Origin: JAVBOO01 sp031550435
GTDB taxonomy: Bacteria > Bacillota > Clostridia > Lachnospirales > WRAX01
Assembly: GCA_031550435.1 (NCBI GenBank)
Contig: JAVBOO010000022.1
Span: 48,053-112,052, forward strand
Length of the DNA: 64,000 bases
Direction: 5' to 3'
Shown here: one piece after another, positions 26,089 to 34,782 of the stretch
Layout: each line of letters opens with the position of its first letter
Numbering within the stretch: the first letter of the stretch is position 1
Made by a program: the position numbers and the translations under genes
The notes under the pieces: model-generated
The model's input: only the letters and a program-made list of their open reading frames with translations
Database searches by the model: none
Told to the model about the DNA's origin: nothing

Positions 26089-28689
26089 TCATTTGTCCAA
26101 ATTTTTCAGCCTGTTCTTGATGTCGAAAAGCAATTCCCACGCGCCCTTGGGAGAAATCAAGTCAATATCGAGTTCCTCCAGGTCGTTGAGTATAATTTTC
26201 TTGCCTGAGCTCGATTCTCTGCTTTCGGAAAACTCATAGGTAACCGAGTCCGACGTTCCGCCGCCAAGCCCTGCGATATCGTTCGCCTTAAGCATTTTCA
26301 GTATTTCCTTCGAACGTCTGATAATATCGCCGGGTATGCCGGCGAGTTTCGCGACATGTATGCCGTAGCTGTCGTCCGCTCCGCCCTTTGCGATTTTCCG
26401 CAGGAACACAACCGTGTCGCCGGACTCCTTTACGGTAACACAATAGTTCTTTACGCCGTCTACCATTGTTTCAAGTTCGGTCAGTTCGTGATAATGCGTC
26501 GCGAAAAGTGTTTTTGCTCCGAGCTTCTTTTTGTCCGCAATATGCTCCATGACCGACCATGCGACGCTCAAGCCGTCAAACGTACTCGTTCCTCTGCCGA
26601 TTTCGTCGAGTATGAGCAGGCTTTTGTTCGTGGCATTGTTAATTATGTTGGCGACCTCACTCATTTCGACCATGAATGTACTTTGACCCGTCGCTATGTC
26701 GTCAGAAGCTCCGACTCGCGTGAAAACCCTGTCAACTATACCGATATCGGCATAGCGCGCCGGAACAAACGATCCGATCTGCGCCATAAGCACGATTAGA
26801 GCAACTTGCCGCATGTATGTCGATTTGCCCGCCATGTTCGGCCCGGTGATTATCAGGAGTCTATCCGCGTCGTTGTCTATAAAAGTATCGTTCGGAACGA
26901 ACAAAACGTTCTTCATGCGTTCAACGCAGGGATGTCGCCCGTCCTTTATGTCGATGACTCCGTTTTCGTTGAGCCCGGGTCTGACATAGACATATTTGTC
27001 CGCAGCTTCCGCCAGAGAGCAAACAGCGTCAAGCGACGCTATTGCCGCTGCGGTTTTTTGTATCCTCGTTGTTTCGGCGGATATTTTCTGCCTGAGCTTC
27101 ATAAACAGCTCATACTCGATTTCGCCGATTCTTTCGTCCGCTCCGATTATCTTGTCTTCGATCTGTTTAAGCTCTTCGGTAACAAAGCGTTCGCAGTTTG
27201 AAAGCGTCTGCTTTCTTATATAGCGTTCCGGAGCGTTTTGAATGTTCGAATTTGTGATTTCTATAAAGTACCCGAAAACCTTGTTGTACTTGATTTTAAG
27301 CGTCTTGATGCCTGACAGCGTTTTTTCGCGCTGTTCGAGCTCCAAAAGCCATTTTGTGCCAAACATTTTAGCTTCTCTGTGCTCGTCAAGCTCCGAGTCT
27401 ACACCTTTTTTTATCATGCCGCCTTCTCTGATGCTTACGGGCGGCTCCTCGGCAATGTACTCTCCTATGGTCGAGCGTATATCCTCAAGCTCGTCAATGT
27501 CTTCGTATATCTCTTTAAAAAGTTCGGTGTCAAAATTCTTTATCAGTCTGCGCATATGCGGCAGATTTTCGAACGAGGACTTCAAAGTGTTGAGATCCCT
27601 CGCGTTTGCCGTTCCGAACACAATCTTTGACATCAGGCGTTCAATGTCGAGTACGGTATTCAAATATTCTTTGAGCTCTTCTCTCAAAAGTACGCTTTCT
27701 TTCAAAACAGCGACAGAATTAAGCCGTTTCTCTATATCAGGCTTTTTTGTCAGAGGGCGCTCGACCCAATTTCTCAAAGCCCTTGCGCCCATTGAAGTTC
27801 TTGTGAAGTCCAGAACGCCGAGCAACGAGCCGTTCTTCTTTTTATCCCTCATTGTTTCCGTAAGTTCAAGATTACGTCTCGATGATACGTCGAGCACCAT
27901 AAATGTCTTTTCTGCTTCCGGCTTTATGGAGGTTATATGCGTAAGCGCCGTTTTTCTTGTGTAACTCAGATAGTCCAAAAGAGCGCCGGCTGCACAAATA
28001 ACGCGCTTTTCGTCCTCAATGCCGAAACCCCTGAGGTTAAGAGTGCCAAAGTGAGAGCAAAGCTTCTTGTAAGCGTTGTCATATGAAAAGGCCCAGGCCT
28101 CGTGACTTCCGGGCTTTATACCGAAAATGCTTTCTATCCTTGCAGAAAGCTCTACCGAACAGTTAGATATTATCTCGGAGGGCGAATAACGCGCAATTTC
28201 GTCCGAAACCTTCACTTTATCCGCGCCTAAATCAAGGGCGGTGAATGCACCGGTCGAGACATCGGCCACGCTTACAGCGCAGCCCTCCTTGCTTTCATAC
28301 ACGCACATGAGATAGTTATTCCGGCCACTGTCGAGGGATTTTATATCCGTGTTCGTTCCCGGTGTCACTATCCTGACAACCTCACGCTTTACAATTGTTT
28401 TTGTCGTCTTGGGATCCTCGACCTGTTCGCATACGGCGACCTTGTGCCCTTTTTCGATAAGCTTTGATATGTACGTTTCGGCAGCATGATACGGAACGCC
28501 GCACATTGGCGCACGTTCCGGCTGACCGCAATCCCGGCCGGTCAGCACTATATCAAGCACTTTTGAGGCTATTATCGCGTCATCGTAAAACAGCTCGTAA
28601 AAATCTCCGAGTCTGAAAAAAACGAGCGCGTTCTTGTTTTCGCTCTTTATTTGCAGATATTGCTCCATCATTGGTGTTACTGCTGCCAA
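26089..28689 (-). CDS. mutS: DNA mismatch recognition protein MutS
   Basis: 866 residues from the TTG at 28689, giving the family start AAVTPMMEQYLQIK. A GTG at 28698 is in frame but overlaps the SD itself (AGAGGTG), so TTG is preferred. Mismatch-wedge motif GDFYELFYDDA near residues 30-40; ATPase P-loop TGPNMAGKSTYMRQ near 610-625; LLILDEIGRGTSTFDG and the ATHYHELTEL switch are present. C-terminal tail is short. Operon order miaB-ylbF-mutS-mutL-miaA-hfq. Confidence 0.97.
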   Translation of the reverse strand: MAAVTPMMEQYLQIKSENKNALVFFRLGDFYELFYDDAIIASKVLDIVLTGRDCGQPERAPMCGVPYHAAETYISKLIEKGHKVAVCEQVEDPKTTKTIVKREVVRIVTPGTNTDIKSLDSGRNNYLMCVYESKEGCAVSVADVSTGAFTALDLGADKVKVSDEIARYSPSEIISNCSVELSARIESIFGIKPGSHEAWAFSYDNAYKKLCSHFGTLNLRGFGIEDEKRVICAAGALLDYLSYTRKTALTHITSIKPEAEKTFMVLDVSSRRNLELTETMRDKKKNGSLLGVLDFTRTSMGARALRNWVERPLTKKPDIEKRLNSVAVLKESVLLREELKEYLNTVLDIERLMSKIVFGTANARDLNTLKSSFENLPHMRRLIKNFDTELFKEIYEDIDELEDIRSTIGEYIAEEPPVSIREGGMIKKGVDSELDEHREAKMFGTKWLLELEQREKTLSGIKTLKIKYNKVFGYFIEITNSNIQNAPERYIRKQTLSNCERFVTEELKQIEDKIIGADERIGEIEYELFMKLRQKISAETTRIQKTAAAIASLDAVCSLAEAADKYVYVRPGLNENGVIDIKDGRHPCVERMKNVLFVPNDTFIDNDADRLLIITGPNMAGKSTYMRQVALIVLMAQIGSFVPARYADIGIVDRVFTRVGASDDIATGQSTFMVEMSEVANIINNATNKSLLILDEIGRGTSTFDGLSVAWSVMEHIADKKKLGAKTLFATHYHELTELETMVDGVKNYCVTVKESGDTVVFLRKIAKGGADDSYGIHVAKLAGIPGDIIRRSKEILKMLKANDIAGLGGGTSDSVTYEFSESRESSSGKKIILNDLEELDIDLISPKGAWELLFDIKNRLKNLDK

Positions 28690-28754
28690 GATGCACACCT
28701 CTGTATTAAGATTAGCGGACGCGTACTATTCGGCCGTTATGGCCGGCGGCGCTA

Positions 28755-29201
28755 TCAGTGCCTGCTTTCGCAGCCGCAGCCTTCGCTCGAACATCCGCCT
28801 CCGCAGCCCTCACTCGAACATTCGCTTCCGCAACTTCCACCGCAACCGCAGCCCTCGCTGACTTCGCCTGTTATCGTAGATTTAACAACATCAAGCACTT
28901 GGTTGACAAAAGCATAAAACTCGCTTTCCGAATTCGCAAGCTCGCCGATTAAAGGATGCTTTTTAAGTTCGATGGTCTTTTCGGTCAAATCTTTTACTGC
29001 CGCGTTGTATTCCTCTTGCGTCAGGGCATTTCTGCTAACGCTTTCTTGTACACCTGTTTGGTGTGATTTAAATTCGTTTAGTAAAGCCACCGCTTCCGCG
29101 TCCTGCGCGAATTTGTTCTTCGCGATTTCGTGCCTTATGCCCTGAGGCGCTGAAAGTAAAAGTTCACCGAGTTCTCTTGCTTTTTCAAAATATACAGACA
29201 T
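28755..29201 (-). CDS. YlbF-family regulator with eight-cysteine tail
   Basis: 148 residues. Residues 1-115 are a helical YlbF/YmcA domain (ELGELLLSAPQGIRHEIAKNKF, EEYNAAVKDLTEKTIELKKHPLIGEL). In B. subtilis YlbF, YmcA and YaaT form an Fe-S-binding complex that controls RNA processing by RNase Y. The last 31 residues are Gly/Ser/Cys-rich with Cys at 118, 120, 124, 128, 133, 137, 142 and 144, which could bind metal or an Fe-S cluster; that is inference. Placed between miaB (itself an Fe-S enzyme) and mutS, a common clostridial context. Confidence 0.85.
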   Translation of the reverse strand: MSVYFEKARELGELLLSAPQGIRHEIAKNKFAQDAEAVALLNEFKSHQTGVQESVSRNALTQEEYNAAVKDLTEKTIELKKHPLIGELANSESEFYAFVNQVLDVVKSTITGEVSEGCGCGGSCGSECSSEGCGGGCSSEGCGCESRH

Positions 29202-29276
29202 ATTTTTCTCCTATATCAATTATTGTCCGGGTATCGGGTTTATTACCGTGAAAGTAATAACAGCGTACTCGGCTGT

Positions 29277-30695
29277 TTAAACCGACAACTCTCCTATGCA
29301 GTAAAACGTTTTGCAGCTCTTGATTTTTACATTTACTATGGTTCCGATGAGCGAACTCTCGCCATGAAAGTGTACTATAGTATTATTGTCGGCTCTGCCG
29401 GACAACATACCGTTATCGCTCAAGTCTTCAGCCAGTACGCTCAGCGTCAAACCGACCTGTTTTTCGTTCTCATCGTGTACTATCGGGTTTAAAACAGCCA
29501 AAAGCTCCGAAAATCTTTTTTTTGCTTCATCTTCCGGTACCTGCTCCGGCATGGTTGCGGCAGGCGTGCCGGTTCTCTTTGAATACAGGAACGTAAACGC
29601 TCCGGCAAACCTGACGCGTTTGACAAGATCGAGAGTTTCGTTGAAGTCCTCTTCGGTTTCTCCCGGAAATCCTACGATTATATCCGTCGTTATAGCTATA
29701 TCAGGCACTGCCTGTTTTATTTTGCCGACAAGCTTCAGATAATCCTCTTTTGTATATCTGCGGTTCATCTTATGCAGTATTTTCGTACTTCCGGACTGAA
29801 CCGGCAGATGTATATGCCCGCAAACTTTAGGGTTAGACGCAAGCTCAGAAACCAGCCTGTCCGATAAATCCTTGGGGTGGGAGGTCATAAACCTTATTCT
29901 TTCGATACCGTTTATAGCCGAAACCAGTTTCAAGAGTTCGGAAAAATCGGTACCGTCCCCGTCTTTATATGAATTGACGTTTTGGCCTAGCAGCATTATT
30001 TCCTTAACACCGTCCGCCGCGAGCGCTTCAATCTCGCTCAAGATTTCCGCCGAAGCCCTGCTTCTCTCCCTGCCTCTGACATAGGGAACTATGCAGTACG
30101 TGCAAAAATTGTCACAGCCGTACATGATATTTACGCTTGCCCTAAACGGCTTTTCTCGAAGCGAAGGCAGGTCGGAAACAATCTCTCCCTGCTCCTCCCA
30201 GACATCAATAATCAAATCTCCGGTCTCATAGCTCGTCCACAAAAGCTGGGGCAGCCTGTGCAGATTAAACGTTCCGAGTATGATATCCGTATTTTTATAG
30301 GTTTTTCGGATTTTATCGACAACAGCGTCCTGCTGCATCATGCAGCCGCAAAGAATTATCTTGAACTCGCGGCCCTGTTCCTTTAAATGTTTCAGGTAAC
30401 CCAAGTTGCCGTAAACCTTGTTTTCCGCGTTTTCTCTGACGCAGCAGGTATTGTATACAACAACGTCCGAGCTGAATTCGTCCTTGCCTTTGGCATAGCC
30501 CATATCCGAGAAAAACTTCTCTATCTTTTCCGAATCGTGGGCGTTCATCTGGCAGCCGAATGTTACGATATCGTAAGTTCTGTTGCTGCCCGTTTTCATG
30601 CAAAACTCGCTGTTTTCCTTCTTAAGTTTTGAAATGTATTCGCGCTGTATCTCTGTGCTCTCTGTATTTTCAAGCTTAGTTACGGTTCTTTTCAA
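29277..30695 (-). CDS. miaB: tRNA-2-methylthio-N6-dimethylallyladenosine synthase
   Basis: 472 residues. Radical-SAM enzyme that thiomethylates i6A37 made by MiaA. N-terminal UPF0004 domain with cysteines in FGCQMNAHD, NTCCVRENAE and LCGCMMQQ; radical SAM cluster motif CDNFCTYC in MYGCDNFCTYCIVPYVRGRERS; C-terminal TRAM domain. Starts at a TTG with SD AGGATGG. It is probably the first gene of the long block running to rsmE, with its own promoter at 30760-30788. Confidence 0.96.
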   Translation of the reverse strand: MKRTVTKLENTESTEIQREYISKLKKENSEFCMKTGSNRTYDIVTFGCQMNAHDSEKIEKFFSDMGYAKGKDEFSSDVVVYNTCCVRENAENKVYGNLGYLKHLKEQGREFKIILCGCMMQQDAVVDKIRKTYKNTDIILGTFNLHRLPQLLWTSYETGDLIIDVWEEQGEIVSDLPSLREKPFRASVNIMYGCDNFCTYCIVPYVRGRERSRASAEILSEIEALAADGVKEIMLLGQNVNSYKDGDGTDFSELLKLVSAINGIERIRFMTSHPKDLSDRLVSELASNPKVCGHIHLPVQSGSTKILHKMNRRYTKEDYLKLVGKIKQAVPDIAITTDIIVGFPGETEEDFNETLDLVKRVRFAGAFTFLYSKRTGTPAATMPEQVPEDEAKKRFSELLAVLNPIVHDENEKQVGLTLSVLAEDLSDNGMLSGRADNNTIVHFHGESSLIGTIVNVKIKSCKTFYCIGELSV

Positions 30696-30726
30696 TTTTG
30701 TTTGCCATCCTGTTAAATTTGTGTGA

Positions 30727-30747
30727 CAAACGCTCGATTAACGTTTG
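30727..30747. promoter_or_regulatory. Palindrome downstream of the miaB promoter
   Basis: CAAACG-N9-CGTTTG, with the centre CTCGATTAA, lies between the -10 box and the miaB start, where an operator or a leader hairpin could act. Confidence 0.35.
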
Positions 30748-30759
30748 CCCAATCGTTTT

Positions 30760-30788
30760 ATTTTACACTTCTTCATATATAATGTCAA
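30760..30788 (-). promoter_or_regulatory. Promoter of the miaB-ylbF-mutSL-miaA-hfq block
   Basis: Minus-strand TTGACA (30783-30788), a 17-bp spacer and TAAAAT (30760-30765): a near-consensus sigma-A promoter about 65 bp before miaB. Confidence 0.7.
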
Positions 30789-30858
30789 AGAGAAATCTTT
30801 GGGGCGTTGAAGCATTGCAAAATGTGACACGGATAACGGTCGCACATTCTGCGCTCTC

Positions 30859-31860
30859 TTATCCGGTATGACCGCAGAATTTTACTATCAGCATTTCAAG
30901 GGCAAGGGTTCCCTCGGTTTTTCCGGTTTTAATGCCGACATCCGTTTTATAGCAGTCATAGAGTCTTTGTTTGAGCTCATCTTCCGAATATACCGCAGCC
31001 AGCCTCACGCAGTTTCTGACAATAAAGCTTTGAAGTCCCAGCTTCGCAGCTGTTTCGGCCTGACTTGCCTTCTTGCCCGTCATATGTTTGCATTGCAGCA
31101 TAAGCTTTATTTGCCTTGCGATCATAGAGAGAATAACAATGGGCGGCTCTTTCATCGCCGTGAGTGTCGAAAACACCTCAAGCGCCTTGCCGGCGTTTTT
31201 CGCGGCGACCGCGTCCGACAGCTCGAATATTCTCGCTTCGGTTGACTTTGTGCAAATATACTCGATATCTCGAGTGTTAATTTCGTTGCCTTCGCCCTTG
31301 TACGCGCAGAGTTTTCGTATCTCGGACATTAGCGTATTCATGTCCGTGCCTGCCGTTTGGACAAGCAACGCCGCAACAGACGAGCTGACAGGGGAGTTAT
31401 ACTTTTTGAACACGCTTGCCGCCCACGGTATCAAGTCGCTCTCGCTTTGCGGCTTAAACTCGACCGCATAACCGTTTTCGACTGCTTTTTTATAAAGCTT
31501 CCCCCGCCTGTCAACCTCTGTTTCAACGAACAAGAGCACAGTGGTTTCCGGAATGTTTGAGATGTACTCGGCTGTTTTTTCGGCTTCGTCTTTTCTTCCC
31601 GCGACAAACAGCTTCGAATCCCTTGCGATTATAAGTCTTTTTTCGCTTAGAAAAGGAAGAGTCTCACCGACGCCGGAAATATTTGAAGCTGTTGCCTCCT
31701 TTTCCGTGAGCACGGTTAGATTCATGCCGGTCGAGTCTCCGGACAGAACGGCTTTTTTCAATTCGTTTTCGTAATACTGTATAAGATAGCTCTCCGAGCC
31801 GTAAAAAAGATAGCAGCGTTTTAATGAACCGTCAGCTATCTGTTTTTTTAAACCCTGCAT
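30859..31860 (-). CDS. holA: DNA polymerase III subunit delta
   Basis: About 333 residues from the ATG at 31860 (SD GGTGGGG), starting MQGLKKQIADGSLKRCYLFYGSE as in the family; an in-frame GTG at 31911 would add 17 residues. The delta subunit is the wrench of the clamp loader. Visible: YLFYGSESYLIQYYENEL (degenerate Walker-A region), LLFVETEVDRRGKLYK, and the C-terminal collar region. It follows comEC closely, which is the usual Firmicutes order comEA-comEC-holA. Confidence 0.9.
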   Translation of the reverse strand: MQGLKKQIADGSLKRCYLFYGSESYLIQYYENELKKAVLSGDSTGMNLTVLTEKEATASNISGVGETLPFLSEKRLIIARDSKLFVAGRKDEAEKTAEYISNIPETTVLLFVETEVDRRGKLYKKAVENGYAVEFKPQSESDLIPWAASVFKKYNSPVSSSVAALLVQTAGTDMNTLMSEIRKLCAYKGEGNEINTRDIEYICTKSTEARIFELSDAVAAKNAGKALEVFSTLTAMKEPPIVILSMIARQIKLMLQCKHMTGKKASQAETAAKLGLQSFIVRNCVRLAAVYSEDELKQRLYDCYKTDVGIKTGKTEGTLALEMLIVKFCGHTG

Positions 31861-31915
31861 ATGCCCCACCAATCTTTTTACTACTTTTACTTCCGTGAAA
31901 ATATCAAGCACGGAT

Positions 31916-34282
31916 TTAATCAGTGTTTACTTTATTAAGCAAGTTTTCTCCAAGCATGGTCCGCACCCTCAAATTATTGCCGTTTGTCGTTATTACAATC
32001 GCCCCGTTGTCAGCCGTGTCGTACAGGCGTATACCCAGGTTAGAGAGCCTGTCAAGCGTGACTTTTGACGGGTGGCCGTACGAATTGTTCCTTCCCGCTC
32101 CCGCGAAAGCAAACATAGGCGATACAGCTTCCAAAAACTCGGAGGAGTTTGAATATTTTGAGCCGTGGTGACTCAGCTTCATAACCTCGCAGTCCAAATC
32201 CGTTCCGGCTTTTATCAGATCGGCCTCGACAGAGGATGACAAGTCTCCGGCAAGAAGAAAGTCTATGGTCTTGTAACTGATTTTCAATACATTGCTCGTG
32301 TCGTTCGAATTCGTAACACTTGTGTTTTCGAACGGGTACAGACAGTTCACCGTGAGGTCTCCGAGCATTACATAGTCTCCGGTCCTTAGAAGGTAAAGCT
32401 TTGCGCCGTTTTCCGCGATTGCGTCAAGCAGCTCAAGACTCAGCGTCTTGCTTTGGTCGGCATCGTACGAAATATAGACGTTTTCGACCACGACATGCTC
32501 CAGGAGCTCTATAATCCCGACAACATGATCCGCGTCAATATGCGAAACAAAGACGCAGTCGACACTGTTTATGCCTCTGTAATTCAAGTACGGTATCAGA
32601 ACGTTAACTCCCGTACTGTTTCCGAGCGAAGCCTCTCGGCCTCCTCCGTCAACTACCGCTGTATAAGCTCCGTATTCGATAACCGTGCAGTCGCCTTGGC
32701 CGACGTCAAGCATTGTAACCCTTAATCCTCCGGGAATGAAGCCGCAGACCGTGTTTGCGGTTATAAATACCGGTACGGCGATGCAAAGGGCATACGACAA
32801 ATTCGAGTATAGCTTGCCCTTTGCGTGCATCGTATAGGCAAAGGTCAGCAGCAGCCCAAAATACCCTATGATTGCCCAAGCCTCCGGCCTGCCGATAAAC
32901 AGCTCCGAAAACGGAAGAGATGCTAAAATCAGCCCGAAAAATCTATAGGCCCCGAGCATGAAACCTATCGTAACGGCCGGTATGCCGCAAACAACAGCAG
33001 GAGCGGCGGCGGCAACCAGCCCGAATATAACGAGGATAAATACGGTCGGCGTTATAAACAGATTTGCCAACAGCGAGGACAGGGAGACAGTTCCGAAATA
33101 AAACGCGGTTACGGGATAGGTCGCCAAGGTCGCCGCGAGCACAGAGGCCATATATTTCTTAAAGTACTTTCTATCCAAAATCACTCGTGTAAACGGCAAT
33201 TTTGTGGCCGTCACGGCAAAAAACTTCATAAAAGGCTCTGTCAAAATGAATATACCGTAAACAGCCAAAAACGAAAACTGAAAGCCCATGTCGAACAAGT
33301 ACAGCGGCTCGTACAAAAGAAGGATAAGAGCCGAAAAAGAAGTATAAGTGAGTGGGTCTCTGTCACGCCTTAAAATCGAGGACAGCGCGACCATCGAATA
33401 CATCAGCGCAGCCCGAACAGCTCCGACTCCCGAACCCGTGAAAATACAATAAATACACAAAAGTGTGACTGTCGCGATTACACTGTGCCGCCTTCTCAGT
33501 ATTTTTGACAAAACCGCTTCGATCACCGAAGCGATAATAGTTAAATGCAGTCCCGACACCGCAAGTATATGATAAATGCCGATACTTTTATATAAATCCC
33601 TGTCGTCCGAGGAGATATCGGCTTTTTGACCGCTAATCAGAGCGGTGATTATGCCCGCGTCTTCAGGCGAAAGCAGTTTTGCGAATTTTTCTCCGCATTT
33701 TGCCCTCAGATAGCCGAAAACCGTTTCGATTGTAACTGTCTTCGATTCGACGGTTACGCTCTTGGGATAAAGCTTGTAAGCAATCTTTCTCGAGCGCAGA
33801 TACTGAAACTCATTGTAAGCTCCCGGATTGCGCTCCTCGTCGAGAGACATAAGCTTCGCTTCGAAGCTTATTACATCTCCGGGGCTGAGTTTTGCATTGT
33901 TCGTGATTATAAACAGCTTTATCCCGTTTTTGTATGTTTTATCACCGACTGTTATACTTTTTGTGCGCACGATTGCAGATACAGAGCCTGATGAGGTTTT
34001 CGCCACGCTTTCGGCTATCGCGCTCACCGAGGCGGCTTGTTGTGCGGCTGCCGCGGCCTCAAGTTCGACAACCTTAGGCGTCAGGCTGAGCGTTACGGTC
34101 AGAAAACCCAGGAAAGCGGCAAACGGCACAAGCATCAGCAGCCACTTCTTTGTTTTGAGATATACGGCCGCCTGAGATAAAACGATAAGCGCTAAGAAAA
34201 GGACAATACTTTCCGAAAAGTATCGCCCGAACAAAACACCGATTATGTAAAAAAACAACACTAAAACAAGCGGACGCTTCAA
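31916..34282 (-). CDS. comEC: DNA uptake channel protein ComEC/Rec2
   Basis: 788 residues. Polytopic membrane protein that brings single-stranded DNA into the cell during transformation. N-terminal DUF4131-like part, Competence-domain membrane core (ILAVSGLHLTIIASVIEAVLSK, GAVRAALMYS) about residues 210-480, then a metallo-beta-lactamase domain about 530-780 with VSHIDADHVVGI and KLSHHGSKYSN. TTG start with SD AGGGAG. The last codons and stop coincide with 15 bases identical to the R3 end near 10537. Competence itself cannot be claimed from this; many Clostridia carry comEC without known transformation. Confidence 0.95.
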   Translation of the reverse strand: MKRPLVLVLFFYIIGVLFGRYFSESIVLFLALIVLSQAAVYLKTKKWLLMLVPFAAFLGFLTVTLSLTPKVVELEAAAAAQQAASVSAIAESVAKTSSGSVSAIVRTKSITVGDKTYKNGIKLFIITNNAKLSPGDVISFEAKLMSLDEERNPGAYNEFQYLRSRKIAYKLYPKSVTVESKTVTIETVFGYLRAKCGEKFAKLLSPEDAGIITALISGQKADISSDDRDLYKSIGIYHILAVSGLHLTIIASVIEAVLSKILRRRHSVIATVTLLCIYCIFTGSGVGAVRAALMYSMVALSSILRRDRDPLTYTSFSALILLLYEPLYLFDMGFQFSFLAVYGIFILTEPFMKFFAVTATKLPFTRVILDRKYFKKYMASVLAATLATYPVTAFYFGTVSLSSLLANLFITPTVFILVIFGLVAAAAPAVVCGIPAVTIGFMLGAYRFFGLILASLPFSELFIGRPEAWAIIGYFGLLLTFAYTMHAKGKLYSNLSYALCIAVPVFITANTVCGFIPGGLRVTMLDVGQGDCTVIEYGAYTAVVDGGGREASLGNSTGVNVLIPYLNYRGINSVDCVFVSHIDADHVVGIIELLEHVVVENVYISYDADQSKTLSLELLDAIAENGAKLYLLRTGDYVMLGDLTVNCLYPFENTSVTNSNDTSNVLKISYKTIDFLLAGDLSSSVEADLIKAGTDLDCEVMKLSHHGSKYSNSSEFLEAVSPMFAFAGAGRNNSYGHPSKVTLDRLSNLGIRLYDTADNGAIVITTNGNNLRVRTMLGENLLNKVNTD

Positions 34283-34338
34283 AGCAGCTCCCTATAAGAT
34301 AAGTAATATTCCTTCGCCAACAAAATATAGGTAAGTGG

Positions 34339-34779
34339 TTAAATTTTCATAATAAAGTGCACATTAACGTTTGCTTCTTCAAAACCTATGCTGTTGTGAA
34401 ACGACCTGCTTGCCGAGTTTTCGATCAAGCAGTCAGAAGCAAGCATAGTAAGCCCGTTTTTTACACACCATACTTTAGCAAATTCTGCAAGCTCTCTTGC
34501 TATGCCTTTTCCGCGGTATTCGGGCTTGACGTATATCCCCTCGATATAACCGACGGGGGCGGTGCCTTCTTTGCCTTCCACATACTCTTTTCTCACAGAC
34601 AGTCCGATAAACGCGACATAACAGTCCTCGGATTTATACAGGTATTCGTAATCGTTTTGCCCGCTTAAAAAACCGTCAAGCATCTCTTCGGGTGAAGCAT
34701 CGGGCCAAAGCTCGCAGCATAGTCTTGCCCACTCAAGGCAGTTTTCTCCTGTAACTTTTACAATTGCCGTAGCGCTCAC
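34339..34779 (-). CDS. GNAT acetyltransferase, aminoglycoside 6'-N-acetyltransferase-like
   Basis: 146 residues. Resembles the short AAC(6')-type enzymes: start ENCLEWARLCCELWPDASPEEML, then YLYKSEDCYVAFIGLSVRKEYVEG, PVGYIEGIYVKPEYRGKGIARELAEFA (acetyl-CoA-binding Arg/Gln-X-X-Gly-X-Gly/Ala loop as RGKGIA), and SASRSFHNSIGFEEAN near the C-terminus. It may acetylate an aminoglycoside or an unknown amine; resistance cannot be read from sequence. Likely GTG start overlapping the SD; the start is uncertain. It lies 3 bp after the GerMN gene, so it is probably co-transcribed with the two-component system. Confidence 0.8.
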   Translation of the reverse strand: MSATAIVKVTGENCLEWARLCCELWPDASPEEMLDGFLSGQNDYEYLYKSEDCYVAFIGLSVRKEYVEGKEGTAPVGYIEGIYVKPEYRGKGIARELAEFAKVWCVKNGLTMLASDCLIENSASRSFHNSIGFEEANVNVHFIMKI

Positions 34780-34782
34780 TCC

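Noticed and set aside
27242..27964. 240-residue plus-strand frame opposite mutS
   Set aside because: Shadow of mutS; mutS motifs are intact on the other strand.
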